Part shown: in pieces, positions 37,036 to 48,327 of the stretch
Layout of the letters: every line of letters starts with the position of its first letter
Position numbering within the stretch: the stretch's first letter is position 1
Assembly: GCA_903838705.1 (NCBI GenBank)
Contig: CAILZL010000011.1
Coordinates: 1-64,000 of the forward strand
Length of the DNA stretch: 64,000 nt
Reading direction: 5' to 3'
Source of the DNA: an uncultured Pseudomonadota bacterium
GTDB taxonomy: Bacteria > Pseudomonadota > Gammaproteobacteria > Steroidobacterales > Steroidobacteraceae
Translations under genes and position numbers: made by a program
Notes under the pieces: generated by a model
The model's database searches: none
What the model was told of the DNA's origin: nothing
Seen by the model: the letters and a program-made list of their open reading frames with translations, nothing else

Positions 37036-37052
37036 TGGTCAATTTTTGACCA
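37036..37052. repeat. 17-base perfect palindrome TGGTCAA-TTT-TTGACCA
   Basis: The arms are 37036-37042 and 37046-37052 with a three-base spacer. It lies about 63 bases upstream of the DnaA boxes in an AT-rich patch. A regulator-binding site or a small hairpin are both possible; the spacing is short for a typical dimeric operator but not unknown. Confidence 0.6.
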
Positions 37053-37114
37053 ATACCACAAACACCATGCAATGAGGCCATTTTGACAGCCTTGTGACAA
37101 GTTCATGCACAGAC

Positions 37115-37137
37115 TTATCCACAGGTTTTGTGGATAA
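37115..37137. promoter_or_regulatory. Pair of inverted perfect DnaA boxes
   Basis: TTATCCACA at 37115-37123 and its reverse complement TGTGGATAA at 37129-37137, separated by five bases, both match the DnaA box consensus exactly. They are 208 bases upstream of rpmE and 2 kb from parA. They could be part of an initiation region, a DnaA-titration site or a DnaA-regulated promoter. The dnaA gene is not in the window. Confidence 0.6.
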
Positions 37138-37344
37138 CCGATTTCACACTTTCCCTGCTCATCTCTGGAGAGGTGCTTCAGGCTTGAAGAAGTGCAGGCT
37201 GGTTATTTTGTATACCGTTACCGGGATTGCCCAGTTAAAAGGCGGTCTTATTTTGATAAACGGACTTTCCTTGCGGAACAGAGGAGGCGCGGCTACACTG
37301 CGCGCCCCATTTTTCTGGAACAGGGCGTCACGCCCAAGACAGTC

Positions 37345-37545
37345 ATGAAAGCCGGCATTCATCCTGAATACAAAGAAATCTCCGTGACTTGCAGCTGTGG
37401 CAACTCGTTTGCTACGCGCTCTACTGGCGGAGATCTGCAGCTTGAAGTGTGTTCCAACTGCCATCCGTTCTATACCGGCAAGCAGAAGACCGTGGACACA
37501 GGCGGTCGCGTCGATAAGTTCCGCAAGAAATACACACGCGGCTGA
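37345..37545 (+). CDS. rpmE: 50S ribosomal protein L31 (zinc-binding form)
   Basis: A 66-residue L31 with [20 protein letters not shown] and [20 protein letters not shown]. Four cysteines (CSC ... CSNC) mark the zinc-holding C+ type. ATG 37345 is set by the family N-terminus; the frame extends upstream but has no matching sequence. A clear terminator follows. Confidence 0.96.
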   Translation: MKAGIHPEYKEISVTCSCGNSFATRSTGGDLQLEVCSNCHPFYTGKQKTVDTGGRVDKFRKKYTRG

Positions 37546-37596
37546 ACCGGGCACACTGAACAGGGCTGAATTCATTTCAGTTCCTGCTATGACATC

Positions 37597-37633
37597 AGGC
37601 GCTTTGCAGATTCAAAGCGCCTTTTGTTTGTTT
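37597..37633 (+). terminator. Intrinsic terminator after rpmE
   Basis: AGGCGCTTTG (37597-37606) pairs with CAAAGCGCCT (37613-37622) around a six-base loop, followed by TTTGTTTGTTT. Confidence 0.9.
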
Positions 37634-37770
37634 ACCGTATTTACGTTTCGTTGTTGATTTCCACCGGTGGCAGCTTTCCGATAAGATTGCTCGTCTTTAA
37701 ACAAGCTGATTTAGGTACGGGTTGGGCAGGCATATAGCCTTTTCATCCCAAGGTTGTCTGGAGAGTGGAT

Positions 37771-38394
37771 ATGCATGTTCGATTGACCTTGCTGATTGGT
37801 CTGGGATTGATTCTGGGTACGCCGGTGATGACGGCCCATGCAGAAGGCGATGCGGCTCGTGGCAAACCGTTGTCATATACCTGTCAGGGTTGTCACGGCA
37901 TAGCCAACTATAAGAATGCTGCCCCTACATACAGCGTTCCCAAGCTGGGTGGTCAGCAAGTCGCCTACCTGGTGGCTGCACTCAAAGAATATGCCTCGGG
38001 TGACCGCGCGCATCCCACCATGCATGCGCATGCCGCAAGCAACAGTGATCAGGATCGTGAAGATATGGCTGCCTTCTTTGCCGGCAAAGGGCCACGCAAA
38101 ACAGCAGTAGTAGGTTCCCCGCCAGCCGCAGCAGCAGTGTGTACTGCCTGTCATGGCACCGATGGTCAGCCGGTGGGGCCTGAGTACCCGAACCTCGCAG
38201 GACAGCATGCTGATTATCTGGTTCAGGCGTTGCGCGACTACAAGAGTGGTAAACGCAAGAACGCTATCATGTTAGGCATAGTGGGTGCATTGGCCGACAA
38301 GGACATGGAGTCAATTGCGCAGTTCTACGCCAGTCAAACCGGCCTGTGTGATACCAGACAGATTCTGGAAAACAACGGCCAGTGTAAAAAATAA
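37771..38394 (+). CDS. Di-heme cytochrome c4
   Basis: A periplasmic electron carrier of 207 residues: signal peptide ending TAHA, then two similar cytochrome c domains with CQGCH (near 37-41) and CTACH (near 132-136), plus the second half GPEYPNLAGQHADYLVQALR that mirrors the first. It could feed the aa3 oxidase encoded earlier in the window. ATG 37771 is preceded by GGAGAG at a good distance; the GTG at 37765 is less likely. Confidence 0.93.
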   Translation: MHVRLTLLIGLGLILGTPVMTAHAEGDAARGKPLSYTCQGCHGIANYKNAAPTYSVPKLGGQQVAYLVAALKEYASGDRAHPTMHAHAASNSDQDREDMAAFFAGKGPRKTAVVGSPPAAAAVCTACHGTDGQPVGPEYPNLAGQHADYLVQALRDYKSGKRKNAIMLGIVGALADKDMESIAQFYASQTGLCDTRQILENNGQCKK

Positions 38395-38432
38395 ATGCGA
38401 AAGGCCTGATTCAGGCAACTGCTTGATAATTC

Positions 38433-38460
38433 AAGGCCGGGCATCCCGGCCTTTTCTTTC
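38433..38460 (+). terminator. Intrinsic terminator after cytochrome c4
   Basis: AAGGCCGGG (38433-38441) and CCCGGCCTT (38445-38453) form a stem with a three-base loop, followed by a TTCTTTC tail. Confidence 0.9.
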
Positions 38461-38491
38461 TCATAACTTTAAACAGATACCGCATCGGGGC

Positions 38492-39121
38492 ATGAACGAC
38501 ACCTTGATCAAGGCAGCAGCGCATTTCGGAATATCACTGACTGTTGATCAGTCTGGAGCTTTGCGAGTGTTGCTGACCGAGTTGAATGACTGGAATCAGC
38601 GCATCAATCTCACGGCAATCCGGGATCCGGAGCAGCAGTTGACCAAACATCTGCTCGACAGTTTGTCCATTCATCCCTATTTGCGGGGTAATTACATCGC
38701 TGATGTTGGCACAGGAGCCGGGTTCCCGGGTTTGCCGCTGGCGCTGGTGAATCCAGACAAGCAATTTGTTCTGATGGATTCCATCAACAAGAAGTTACGT
38801 TTTGTAAAGCATGCCGCGCAGGTGATGAAGCTGAGTAACGTCGCTGTTCTGCATACGCGTGCTCAGGATCACCGGCCTGCGCGCCGTTTTGATTGCGTGG
38901 TTTCACGGGCCATGGGTTCCATAGAGAATTTTGTTCTATGGTGCGGCCATCTGTGTGCTGACGGTGGACGATTGCTCGCGATGAAAGGGCGTTATCCTGA
39001 CGCGGAGCTGGCCGCTGTACCTGAGGGCTGGCGGGTTGTCGCAATCCATGAACTCAAGGTGCCCGGGCTGGACGAACAGCGTCACCTTGTGGAACTCTGC
39101 AGGAAACAGGGCGCGTGTTGA
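38492..39121 (+). CDS. rsmG: 16S rRNA (guanine-N7) methyltransferase RsmG
   Basis: RsmG methylates G527 of 16S rRNA. The 209-residue product has LTELNDWNQRINLTAIRDPE, HLLDSL, the SAM motif IADVGTGAGFPGLPLALV, and LMDSINKKLRFV and VVSRAM. ATG 38492 starts right at the family N-terminus with GGGG just upstream. mnmG, its classic neighbour, is not next to it. parA follows. Confidence 0.96.
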   Translation: MNDTLIKAAAHFGISLTVDQSGALRVLLTELNDWNQRINLTAIRDPEQQLTKHLLDSLSIHPYLRGNYIADVGTGAGFPGLPLALVNPDKQFVLMDSINKKLRFVKHAAQVMKLSNVAVLHTRAQDHRPARRFDCVVSRAMGSIENFVLWCGHLCADGGRLLAMKGRYPDAELAAVPEGWRVVAIHELKVPGLDEQRHLVELCRKQGAC

Positions 39122-39230
39122 ATCGGCTGATTCCAGGCGACGCTGTGGCAGCCTGTCCATTGTTCAACAGTTGCATTGCCTTGATGTTATTCAAGTAGTC
39201 TACCGACCTTAGCCAGTAACCCAGCTCACC

Positions 39231-40034
39231 ATGAAACGTGTTATCGCTGTTACCAACCAGAAAGGTGGTGTGGGCAAAACCACCACCAGTGTGAATCTCG
39301 CGGCCTCACTTGCGGCAACCCAGCGGCGAGTATTGCTGATTGACATGGATCCGCAGGGAAATGCAACCATGGGCTGCGGGGTTGAAAAGCGCGCATTACA
39401 GCACTCGATCACCGAAGTGTTGTTAGGTGAAGCCGGCATTGAAGAGTCCATGCTGGCAATTGAACATAGCAGATTTACGCTGTTGCCCGGAAATCAGGAT
39501 CTGGTGGCTGCTGAAGTCGGGCTCACCGGCAAGCCGGGTGGCGAGACACGCTTGCGTGAGGTGCTGACGACGATCCGTCCGCAATTTGATGTGATCCTGA
39601 TTGATTGTCCACCCTCTCTCAACATGCTGACCATTAATGCACTGGTGGCGGCTGATTCGGTGTTGATTCCGATGCAGTGTGAGTATTACGCGCTGGAAGG
39701 TTTGACGGCGCTGGTGGATACCATTGAGCAGATCAAGGCAAGCGCCAACCCCGCGCTGCACATTGAAGGCATTCTGCGCACCATGTACGACCCGCGCAAT
39801 AATCTGGCCAATGAAGTGTCACGGCAACTCATCGAACATTTTGGCGAACGGGTTTATCGAACGCTCATACCGCGCAATGTGCGACTGGCAGAAGCGCCCA
39901 GCCATGGACAGCCGGCGCTGGTGTATGACAAGGACTCGCGTGGTGCGCTGGCTTATCTGGCACTGGCAGGAGAAATGTTACGTCGGGAAGACGACCGTAA
40001 GGCAGGCCTTGTGGACGGTGCCGTAGCCAGCTGA
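39231..40034 (+). CDS. parA: Chromosome partitioning ATPase ParA (Soj)
   Basis: ParA is the ATPase that moves ParB-bound origin regions. The 267-residue product begins MKRVIAVTNQKGGVGKTTTS, with the deviant Walker A K11-T17, then LLIDMDPQGNATMGCG and DVILIDCPPSLNMLT. It starts 109 bases after rsmG and pairs with parB 73 bases downstream. Confidence 0.96.
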   Translation: MKRVIAVTNQKGGVGKTTTSVNLAASLAATQRRVLLIDMDPQGNATMGCGVEKRALQHSITEVLLGEAGIEESMLAIEHSRFTLLPGNQDLVAAEVGLTGKPGGETRLREVLTTIRPQFDVILIDCPPSLNMLTINALVAADSVLIPMQCEYYALEGLTALVDTIEQIKASANPALHIEGILRTMYDPRNNLANEVSRQLIEHFGERVYRTLIPRNVRLAEAPSHGQPALVYDKDSRGALAYLALAGEMLRREDDRKAGLVDGAVAS

Positions 40035-40107
40035 TGGATTTTGGCTGGAGTGTTGCTGCCGCGCGCGAGTACACTGCCGTCCCTTTCCGGCCAATCACTG
40101 ATAAATC

Positions 40108-41016
40108 ATGGTCACCAAGCGTACCACCCTAGGACGTGGCCTCGGCGCATTGCTGGGTCAGACTGCCACTGCTAACGAGCCAGAAGCTGCAACTCCGGTT
40201 ACCGGCGCTGTTCGTGATGGTGAACTGGCAAAGCTGCCGGTCGACTTGTTGCAGCGCGGCAAGTACCAGCCGCGACTCGATATGCATCAGGAATCGCTGC
40301 AGGAGCTGGCTGAATCCATCAAGGTGCAGGGCATTATTCAGCCTATCGTGGTGCGGCCACTCGGCGAGCAGGCACCCGGCCAGCCATTGCGCTACGAAAT
40401 TATCGCGGGTGAGCGACGCTGGCGGGCTGCGCAACTGGCGGGGTTGCATGAAGTTCCGGCGCTGATTCGCCGGATTCCCGATGAATCTGCGATCGCCATG
40501 GCGCTGATCGAGAATATCCAGCGCGAAAATCTGAATCCTCTGGAAGAGGCAAAGGCCCTGGAGCGATTGATCAGTGAATTCGATATGACTCACCAGACTG
40601 CGGCCGATGCAGTGGGTCGTTCACGTGCGGCAGTATCGAACTTGTTGCGACTGCTGGATCTTGCCGATGAAGTAAAAGCCCTGCTGGAACGGGGCGAGCT
40701 GGAAATGGGCCATGCGCGTGCCCTGCTGGGGCTGAACGGGTCACGTCGCCAGGTGGAAGTCGGTTTGCTGGTGGCAAAAAAAGGCCTGTCAGTTCGTGAT
40801 ACCGAAGCGCTGGTACGGCGCATGGAGAAAAACGAACATGAACCCGCTGCGCAACCCGTCCGCCCAGATCCGGACATCAAGCGACTTGAAAGCAGGCTTG
40901 CTGAAAAACTCGGTGCCAAAGTGCAGTTGCAGCATTCAGCCAGGGGCAGTGGCAAGCTGGTCATCAATTACAACAATCTGGATGAGCTGGATGGCATTCT
41001 GGCGCATCTGCAATGA
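40108..41016 (+). CDS. parB: Chromosome partitioning protein ParB (Spo0J)
   Basis: ParB binds parS and spreads along the origin region as a CTP-dependent clamp. The 302-residue product has KRTTLGRGLGALLG, LPVDLLQRGKYQPR, the CTPase/ParB motif IAGERRWRAAQLAGL, ALIENIQRENLNPLEEA, the HTH (TAADAVGRSRAAVSNLLRLL) and a C-terminal dimer domain. No full parS consensus was found in the window. Confidence 0.96.
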   Translation: MVTKRTTLGRGLGALLGQTATANEPEAATPVTGAVRDGELAKLPVDLLQRGKYQPRLDMHQESLQELAESIKVQGIIQPIVVRPLGEQAPGQPLRYEIIAGERRWRAAQLAGLHEVPALIRRIPDESAIAMALIENIQRENLNPLEEAKALERLISEFDMTHQTAADAVGRSRAAVSNLLRLLDLADEVKALLERGELEMGHARALLGLNGSRRQVEVGLLVAKKGLSVRDTEALVRRMEKNEHEPAAQPVRPDPDIKRLESRLAEKLGAKVQLQHSARGSGKLVINYNNLDELDGILAHLQ

Positions 41017-41017
41017 G

Positions 41018-41044
41018 CAAATGGCATGAGCAATGAGCCATTTG
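41018..41044 (+). terminator. Possible weak terminator after parB
   Basis: CAAATGGC (41018-41025) and GCCATTTG (41037-41044) can pair across an eleven-base loop, directly after the parB stop. The tail is AT-rich (AGTTAAATAA) but lacks a T-run, so termination is uncertain. Confidence 0.4.
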
Positions 41045-41068
41045 AGTTAAATAACCGCTCGGCTTTTG

Positions 41069-41097
41069 TTGATGCACTTCGAATCGCCCCCTATAAT
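41069..41097 (+). promoter_or_regulatory. Sigma70-type promoter of the atp operon
   Basis: TTGATG (41069-41074), a 17-base spacer and a perfect TATAAT (41092-41097) lie upstream of atpI. The -10 is consensus and the -35 matches at four of six positions. Confidence 0.7.
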
Positions 41098-41159
41098 CCG
41101 CCGCCTTCAATCGGGGGTGACTCCGGTTTTGGGTTGTACAGACGGGCAATGAACGCGCA

Positions 41160-41525
41160 ATGCTGAGTTCAACAGTTCGTCAAGGTGTGCGGATTCTGGG
41201 TTGGCAGCTGGCGGGAATGATCCTGCTGACAGGGTTGATCTGGATGTATGACGGACGGATTGCTCGCTCGTTGCTGGCAGGTAGCGGAATCGGTCTGCTG
41301 GCAACCAGTTATCTGGTGTTTGTGCTGATCAAGCACGATATGCAGCCCGCGCGCCCGGCCAGTGTTTTGAGTTTTTTTGCCAACTGGTTTGTAAAGACTC
41401 TGTTGGTGCTGGGTCTGCTGATGATTGCGATGCGATCCAGATCGTTGTTGCCTGAGGCGATATTGCTCGGGCTGGCGTTGAGTCTGGTGATGTACTGGCT
41501 GGCCGTAATGACGCGGCGAAGCTAG
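41160..41525 (+). CDS. atpI: ATP synthase subunit I (AtpI)
   Basis: AtpI assists assembly of the c-ring. The 121-residue membrane protein has four helices and the family pattern SLLAGSGIGLLATSYLVF and FFANWFVKTLLVLGLL. It is the first gene of atpIBEFHAGDC, 62 bases after the proposed -10. Confidence 0.9.
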   Translation: MLSSTVRQGVRILGWQLAGMILLTGLIWMYDGRIARSLLAGSGIGLLATSYLVFVLIKHDMQPARPASVLSFFANWFVKTLLVLGLLMIAMRSRSLLPEAILLGLALSLVMYWLAVMTRRS

Positions 41526-41554
41526 AAGAAGTGACAGGAATAGAGACAAGTCGA

Positions 41555-42439
41555 ATGGCTGAATTAGAGACAATGGCGAATGAAGGCGGCGCGGTTAAAG
41601 AAACCATGTCCGAATACATTTCGCACCATTTGACTCATCTTTCCAGCAGACCAGCCTCTGGTTTGTTTGATTTCGCATTTGATGCGATGCATCTGGACAC
41701 TCTGTTTTTCTCTTTGTTGTGTGCGCTGATAGTGCTGATCCCATTGCGAATGGCTGCTTCACGTGCCACTGCTGGCGTGCCCGGCAAGTTCCAGCTGGCA
41801 GTTGAGTTGCTGCTAGAGTGGGTCAATGATCAGGCCAAGACGCTGGTGCATGGCAAGCTCGATTACATTGCGCCCCTCGCGCTTACCATTTTCACCTGGG
41901 TCACAGTCATGAATGCAGTGGACTTGCTGCCGGTGGACTGGCTGCCGTGGGTAGGTAAGCATGTATTTGGAGTGGAACATCTGCGACCGCTGGTGACTGC
42001 AGATATCAACGGTACGCTTGGTATGTCTCTGGGCGTGCTGTTGCTGGTGTTCTACTACAACCTGAAGATCAAGGGCGTGGGCGGCTACATCCACCAGTTG
42101 CTGTGCGCGCCATTCGGCATGCTGAAAATCAGCATGAATCCGCTGACATGGATCGGAGCGCTGTTGCTGGCGGTAGTTAATGTTGCAATGAATTGCGTGG
42201 AATACATTTCCAACACACTGTCGCATGGCATGCGACTTTACGGAAACATGTACGCCGGCGAACTGATTTTCTTTCTGATTGCGGGTCTGGGTGCAAGCGG
42301 CACAGCGCTGGGCATCGGCCTGCATCTGTTTACCGGCACAATCTGGGCAATATTCCATATCCTGATTGTGCTGTTGCAAGCCTTTATTTTCATGATGCTG
42401 ACGCTGGTATACATCGGCCAGGCGCATGACAAGCACTGA
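41555..42439 (+). CDS. atpB: F0F1 ATP synthase subunit a
   Basis: Subunit a forms the proton path against the c-ring. The product has about 294 residues with SEYISHHLTHLSS near the start, FTWVTVMNAVDLLPVDWLP, and the key Arg in SHGMRLYGNMYAGELIF. The start is ambiguous: GTG 41531, ATG 41555 and ATG 41573 share the frame and none is clearly favoured. Confidence 0.94.
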   Translation: MAELETMANEGGAVKETMSEYISHHLTHLSSRPASGLFDFAFDAMHLDTLFFSLLCALIVLIPLRMAASRATAGVPGKFQLAVELLLEWVNDQAKTLVHGKLDYIAPLALTIFTWVTVMNAVDLLPVDWLPWVGKHVFGVEHLRPLVTADINGTLGMSLGVLLLVFYYNLKIKGVGGYIHQLLCAPFGMLKISMNPLTWIGALLLAVVNVAMNCVEYISNTLSHGMRLYGNMYAGELIFFLIAGLGASGTALGIGLHLFTGTIWAIFHILIVLLQAFIFMMLTLVYIGQAHDKH

Positions 42440-42489
42440 TTTGATTTGTTGACGTTTTCTTTCACCACTGGTTCTAACGGAGAACTTAA

Positions 42490-42732
<243 letters not shown>

Positions 42733-42834
42733 GTACAGAATCTGCACGTCTGGCGGTTAGTTCCGTCCGGCGTAGCCGATTCACTCACTGAAGTGGTGCC
42801 GCGTGGTACTGCCTAGAGTAGGTCTCAGGATCGT

Positions 42835-43314
42835 ATGAATCTTACTGCAACATTATTTATCCAGACGCTGGTCTTGCTGATTCTCGGCTGGGTCACGATG
42901 AAGTTCATCTGGCCACCGCTGATTGCGGCAATCGAAGAGCGGCAGCGCAAAATTGCCGATGGTCTGGCTGCTGCTGACAAAGGCGAGAAAAGTCTGGCCG
43001 AAGCGCAGGCTTCAGCCGCTGACATCGTCAAGGAAGCGCGCGTTCAGGCTGGCAAGATTGTTGATCAGGCGCATCGTCGTTCCACCGAAATGGTTGATGA
43101 GGCAAAAAGCACTGCACTGGCCGAAGGTCAGCGTCTGGTAGGTGATGCCCGTCAGGAAGTGGTACTGGAGAAAAGCCGTCTGCGCGATCAGTTGCGCGCT
43201 GAAGTCGGTACGCTGGCCATTGCCGGTGCATCACGGGTGCTGGGTCGTGAAATCGATGCAAAGGCGCATGCTGATCTGATTGAACAGCTGGCCCTCGAAA
43301 TCGAGCGCGGTTAA
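42835..43314 (+). CDS. atpF: F0F1 ATP synthase subunit b
   Basis: The stator stalk protein, 159 residues: an N-terminal helix (ATLFIQTLVLLILGWVTMKF) starting MNLTATLF, IWPPLIAAIEERQRKIADGL, then a long charged coiled coil rich in Ala, Glu and Lys. Length is normal. Confidence 0.95.
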   Translation: MNLTATLFIQTLVLLILGWVTMKFIWPPLIAAIEERQRKIADGLAAADKGEKSLAEAQASAADIVKEARVQAGKIVDQAHRRSTEMVDEAKSTALAEGQRLVGDARQEVVLEKSRLRDQLRAEVGTLAIAGASRVLGREIDAKAHADLIEQLALEIERG

Positions 43315-43323
43315 GGAGCAAGC

Positions 43324-43860
43324 ATGGCCGAAAAAGCCACAATCGCCCGACCCTATGCGCGTGCCGCTTTCGAGTATGCAAAGCAGCATGGTGCTTTTAG
43401 GCAATGGTCAGAATCGCTGGCTATTGCGGCTGCGGTTGCCAGTGATCCTGCTGCAAAGCGGTTGCTGAATCACCCGCGCGTCTCTGCGGCACAGCTGGTT
43501 GATCTGATTGCTGATGTGGCTGGCAGTCAGCTTGATGTTTCGGCGCGTAACTTCATTGCCACGCTTGCACAGAATCGTCGTCTGGGATTGTTGCCTTACA
43601 TCACTGAGATGTATGAGGCATTGCGTGCAGATGTTGAAGGCATTGCGGATGTTGAAGTGATTTCGGCGGTGCCGCTTGATGCGGCGCAACAGCAACGGCT
43701 GACTGCTGCTCTGAAGACACGGCTCAAGCGTGAAGTGCGCATGCATTGTTCTGTCGATGCAAGGCTGGTGGGTGGTGCAGTGGTGCGTTATGGCGATCTG
43801 GTGATCGATGGTTCGGTCAAAGAGCGCCTTGCCCGTCTGGCTAATGTGGTTATCAATTAA
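43324..43860 (+). CDS. atpH: F0F1 ATP synthase subunit delta
   Basis: Delta links the stator stalk to the top of F1. The 178-residue product has TIARPYARAAFEYAKQHGA, the NFIATLAQNRRLGLLPYI segment, and the C-terminal VGGAVVRYGDLVIDGSVKE with RLARLANV. It starts ten bases after atpF. Confidence 0.95.
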   Translation: MAEKATIARPYARAAFEYAKQHGAFRQWSESLAIAAAVASDPAAKRLLNHPRVSAAQLVDLIADVAGSQLDVSARNFIATLAQNRRLGLLPYITEMYEALRADVEGIADVEVISAVPLDAAQQQRLTAALKTRLKREVRMHCSVDARLVGGAVVRYGDLVIDGSVKERLARLANVVIN

Positions 43861-43912
43861 TTATCAAGAAACCGGCACACTCGGTTGACCGAGTTCCTGT
43901 GAGGAAGTGGAC

Positions 43913-45451
43913 ATGTCCATCAAGGCATCTGAAATTAGCGACCTGATCAAAAACAAGATTGCCCAGTTTTCGGCTGCAACCGAAGACCGCAATGTCGGTA
44001 CAGTCGTGACCGTAACGGACGGTATCGTGCGTGTGCACGGTCTGGCTGATGTGAAGTACGGTGAAATGCTTGAATTTCCGGGTGGCAGCTTCGGTCTGGC
44101 CCTGAACCTCGAACAGGATTCCGTGGGTTCGGTGGTGCTGGGTGAATACAAGCACATCACGGAAGGCGATACAGTGAAGACCACTGGCCGCATTCTGGAA
44201 GTGCCTGTGGGTGAAGGCCTGCTGGGTCGTGTAGTTGATGCGCTGGGTAATCCGATTGACGGCAAGGGTCCGATCAATGCAGCGCGCCAGGCTCCGATTG
44301 AGCGCGTGGCGCCGGGCGTGATCTATCGTAAGTCGGTAAATCAGCCGGTACAGACTGGATATAAGGCAGTCGACTCGATGGTTCCGATCGGTCGTGGCCA
44401 GCGTGAGCTGATCATCGGCGATCGTCAGACCGGCAAGACCGCAATGGCGGTAGATGCCATCATCAATCAGAAGGGCAGCGGCATTAAGTGTATTTACGTT
44501 GCCATCGGTCAGAAGCAATCTTCGATCGCCAATGTGGTGCGCAAGCTTGAAGAACATGGCGCGATGGATCACACCATCATCGTGGCTGCTTCGGCCTCCA
44601 CGCCCGCCGCCATGCAATACCTCGCACCTTATGCAGGTTGCGCAATGGGCGAATACTTCATGGATCAGGGTGAAGACGCACTGGTCATATATGACGACCT
44701 GACCAAGCAGGCTTGGGCGTATCGTCAGATTTCATTGCTGTTGCGCCGTCCACCGGGCCGCGAAGCTTATCCCGGCGACGTGTTCTACCTGCACTCACGT
44801 CTGCTGGAGCGTGCAGCGCGCGTCAATGAAGAATACGTTGAGAAGGCCACCAATGGCCGCGTGAAAGGCAAGACCGGTTCATTGACAGGTCTGCCCATCA
44901 TTGAAACTCAGGCCGGTGACGTGACTGCCTTCGTACCGACTAACGTGATTTCGATTACGGACGGCCAGATCTTCCTGGAATCCGATCTGTTTAATGCAGG
45001 TATCCGTCCTGCCATGAACGCTGGTATCTCAGTATCCCGCGTGGGTGGTGCAGCACAGACGGACATCATCAAGCGTCTGGGCGGCGGTATCCGTCTGTCA
45101 CTCGCTCAGTATCGTGAGCTGGCGGCCTTCTCGCAGTTTGCTTCTGACCTCGACGAAGCAACCCGTAAGCAGCTGGAACGCGGACAGCGCGTGACCGAGC
45201 TGATGAAGCAGAAGCAGTATGCACCGATGTCGGTGGCTGAAATGGCGTTGTCTATTTACGCTGTGAATAACGGATATCTGGATCAGGTGGCAATCAACAA
45301 GGTCAATGCTTTTGAAAGTGCCTTGCAATCATTTGCCAGAAACAGCTTCAAGGCAGATGTAGATGCCATCAATGCTGAGCCCGTGTTGAAGAAGTACGAA
45401 GCGACTTTGAAGAAGATATGCGATGAATTTGCAGCATCCGGTAGTTACTAG
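43913..45451 (+). CDS. atpA: F0F1 ATP synthase subunit alpha
   Basis: Alpha is the non-catalytic nucleotide-binding subunit. The product has 512 residues with the Walker [27 protein letters not shown], and [23 protein letters not shown] 43913, preceded by GAGGAAG, gives the family start [13 protein letters not shown]; a GTG two codons upstream is not needed. Confidence 0.97.
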   Translation: MSIKASEISDLIKNKIAQFSAATEDRNVGTVVTVTDGIVRVHGLADVKYGEMLEFPGGSFGLALNLEQDSVGSVVLGEYKHITEGDTVKTTGRILEVPVGEGLLGRVVDALGNPIDGKGPINAARQAPIERVAPGVIYRKSVNQPVQTGYKAVDSMVPIGRGQRELIIGDRQTGKTAMAVDAIINQKGSGIKCIYVAIGQKQSSIANVVRKLEEHGAMDHTIIVAASASTPAAMQYLAPYAGCAMGEYFMDQGEDALVIYDDLTKQAWAYRQISLLLRRPPGREAYPGDVFYLHSRLLERAARVNEEYVEKATNGRVKGKTGSLTGLPIIETQAGDVTAFVPTNVISITDGQIFLESDLFNAGIRPAMNAGISVSRVGGAAQTDIIKRLGGGIRLSLAQYRELAAFSQFASDLDEATRKQLERGQRVTELMKQKQYAPMSVAEMALSIYAVNNGYLDQVAINKVNAFESALQSFARNSFKADVDAINAEPVLKKYEATLKKICDEFAASGSY

Positions 45452-45488
45452 TCGCCCCACACTGCCAAACAAGTACTGACCCAACGAC

Positions 45489-46352
45489 ATGCCCGGCACA
45501 AAAGAAATTCGCACCAAGATCGCGAGTATCAAAAATACTCAGAAGATCACCAAGGCCATGCAGATGGTGGCTGCCAGCAAAATGCGCAAGGCGCAGGATC
45601 GCATGCGGGCAACGCGGCCGTACTCGGAACGCATCCGTCGCGTGATCGGTCACCTGCGTCTGGCCAATCCGGATTTCAAGCATCCATACCTGCTGGAGCG
45701 CGAAGCACAGGCTGTTGGGTTCATCATTGTCAGCACGGATCGTGGCTTGTGCGGCGGCCTGAATGTCAATCTGTTCAAGGCGGCGCTGGCCTCCATGCGC
45801 GAATGGCAGGCCAAGGGTTGTTCTGTTCATCTCAGCCTGATCGGTTCCAAGGCAGTGCAATTTTTCCGACGGCTTAAGAATGTCGAAACATTGGGTACGG
45901 TGACCCATCTCGGCGATCATCCACACGTGACTGACCTCATCGGCAACGTCAAGGTGATGCTGGATATGTATCGTGAAGGCAAGCTGGATCGTCTGTACGT
46001 CGTGAACAACGTATTCGTCAACAGCATGACCCAGAAGCCAACCGTCAAACAGCTTTTGCCGGTGGTTACAGAAGACGAAGACAAGTTGCAGAAGATGTGG
46101 GATTACATCTATGAGCCTTCTGCTGCGGAATTGCTGGAAGGAATGCTGATGCGTTACATCGAATCGCAGGTCTACCAGGGTTCAGTAGAAAATGTGGCGT
46201 GCGAAATGGCAGCGCGAATGGTTGCCATGAAGAGCGCAACCGACAACGCGGGATCATTGATCAGCGAACTGCAGCGTGTTTATAACAAGGCACGTCAGGC
46301 CGCGATCACCAAGGAAATTTCGGAGATCGTCGGTGGCGCTGCTGCGGTGTGA
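45489..46352 (+). CDS. atpG: F0F1 ATP synthase subunit gamma
   Basis: The central rotor shaft, 287 residues: starts [20 protein letters not shown], has [32 protein letters not shown], and ends in [20 protein letters not shown]. All hallmark helices are present. Confidence 0.97.
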   Translation: MPGTKEIRTKIASIKNTQKITKAMQMVAASKMRKAQDRMRATRPYSERIRRVIGHLRLANPDFKHPYLLEREAQAVGFIIVSTDRGLCGGLNVNLFKAALASMREWQAKGCSVHLSLIGSKAVQFFRRLKNVETLGTVTHLGDHPHVTDLIGNVKVMLDMYREGKLDRLYVVNNVFVNSMTQKPTVKQLLPVVTEDEDKLQKMWDYIYEPSAAELLEGMLMRYIESQVYQGSVENVACEMAARMVAMKSATDNAGSLISELQRVYNKARQAAITKEISEIVGGAAAV

Positions 46353-46380
46353 TCGACTGATTAAAGAATTTGCTTATTGA

Positions 46381-47856
<1,476 letters not shown>

Positions 47857-47879
47857 GCAGCACGGGCACAAGGCAGGTC

Positions 47880-48296
47880 ATGGCAACCATACATGTTGAT
47901 GTCGTAAGCGCCGAAGGCGAAATCTTCAGCGGTGAAGCTGCAATGGTGTTCGCGCCGGCACAGCTGGGTGAAATCGGCATCGCTCCCCGGCATGCACCGC
48001 TGCTCACCACGCTGCGTGCAGGCGAGCTGCGTGTCCAGTTACCTTCCGGCGAAGAACAGCATGTCTATGTTTCCGGCGGTGCGCTGGAAGTGCAACCGCA
48101 CCTGGTGACTGTGCTGGCTGACACTGCCATTCGCGCTAAGGATCTGGATGAAGCTGCTGCGCTGCAGGCCAAGCAACGGGCCGAAGAAGTGCTGGCCAGT
48201 CGCAGTGACACTCTGGAAATGGCCGAAGCACAGGCGGAACTGCTGCGTGCCGTGGCACAGCTCAAAGCCATCGACCGGTTGCGCAAACAAAAATAA
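47880..48296 (+). CDS. atpC: F0F1 ATP synthase subunit epsilon
   Basis: Epsilon regulates and connects the rotor, 138 residues. The N-terminal beta sandwich has [17 protein letters not shown] and [17 protein letters not shown], and the C-terminal helices are Ala/Glu/Lys-rich ([15 protein letters not shown]). It is the last gene of the operon, before a terminator. Confidence 0.96.
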   Translation: MATIHVDVVSAEGEIFSGEAAMVFAPAQLGEIGIAPRHAPLLTTLRAGELRVQLPSGEEQHVYVSGGALEVQPHLVTVLADTAIRAKDLDEAAALQAKQRAEEVLASRSDTLEMAEAQAELLRAVAQLKAIDRLRKQK

Positions 48297-48327
48297 CCGC
48301 CGGGATTGCAGTCGCAGTGAATATCGT

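Larger units (their letters stand above)
36821..37344. other. Gene-free stretch between hemW and rpmE
   Basis: The only gap above 300 bases. No reading frame with coding character is visible. It contains a 7-3-7 hairpin GCTGCTT/AAGCAGC at 36984-37000, a 17-base palindrome at 37036-37052, an AT-rich stretch at about 37010-37050, and two opposed perfect DnaA boxes at 37115-37137. The promoter of rpmE should lie here but no good -35/-10 pair was identified. Confidence 0.7.

Noticed and set aside
38285-38491. N-terminal extension of rsmG
   Set aside because: It overlaps the cytochrome c4 gene and contains its terminator; the family begins at MNDTLIKAA.
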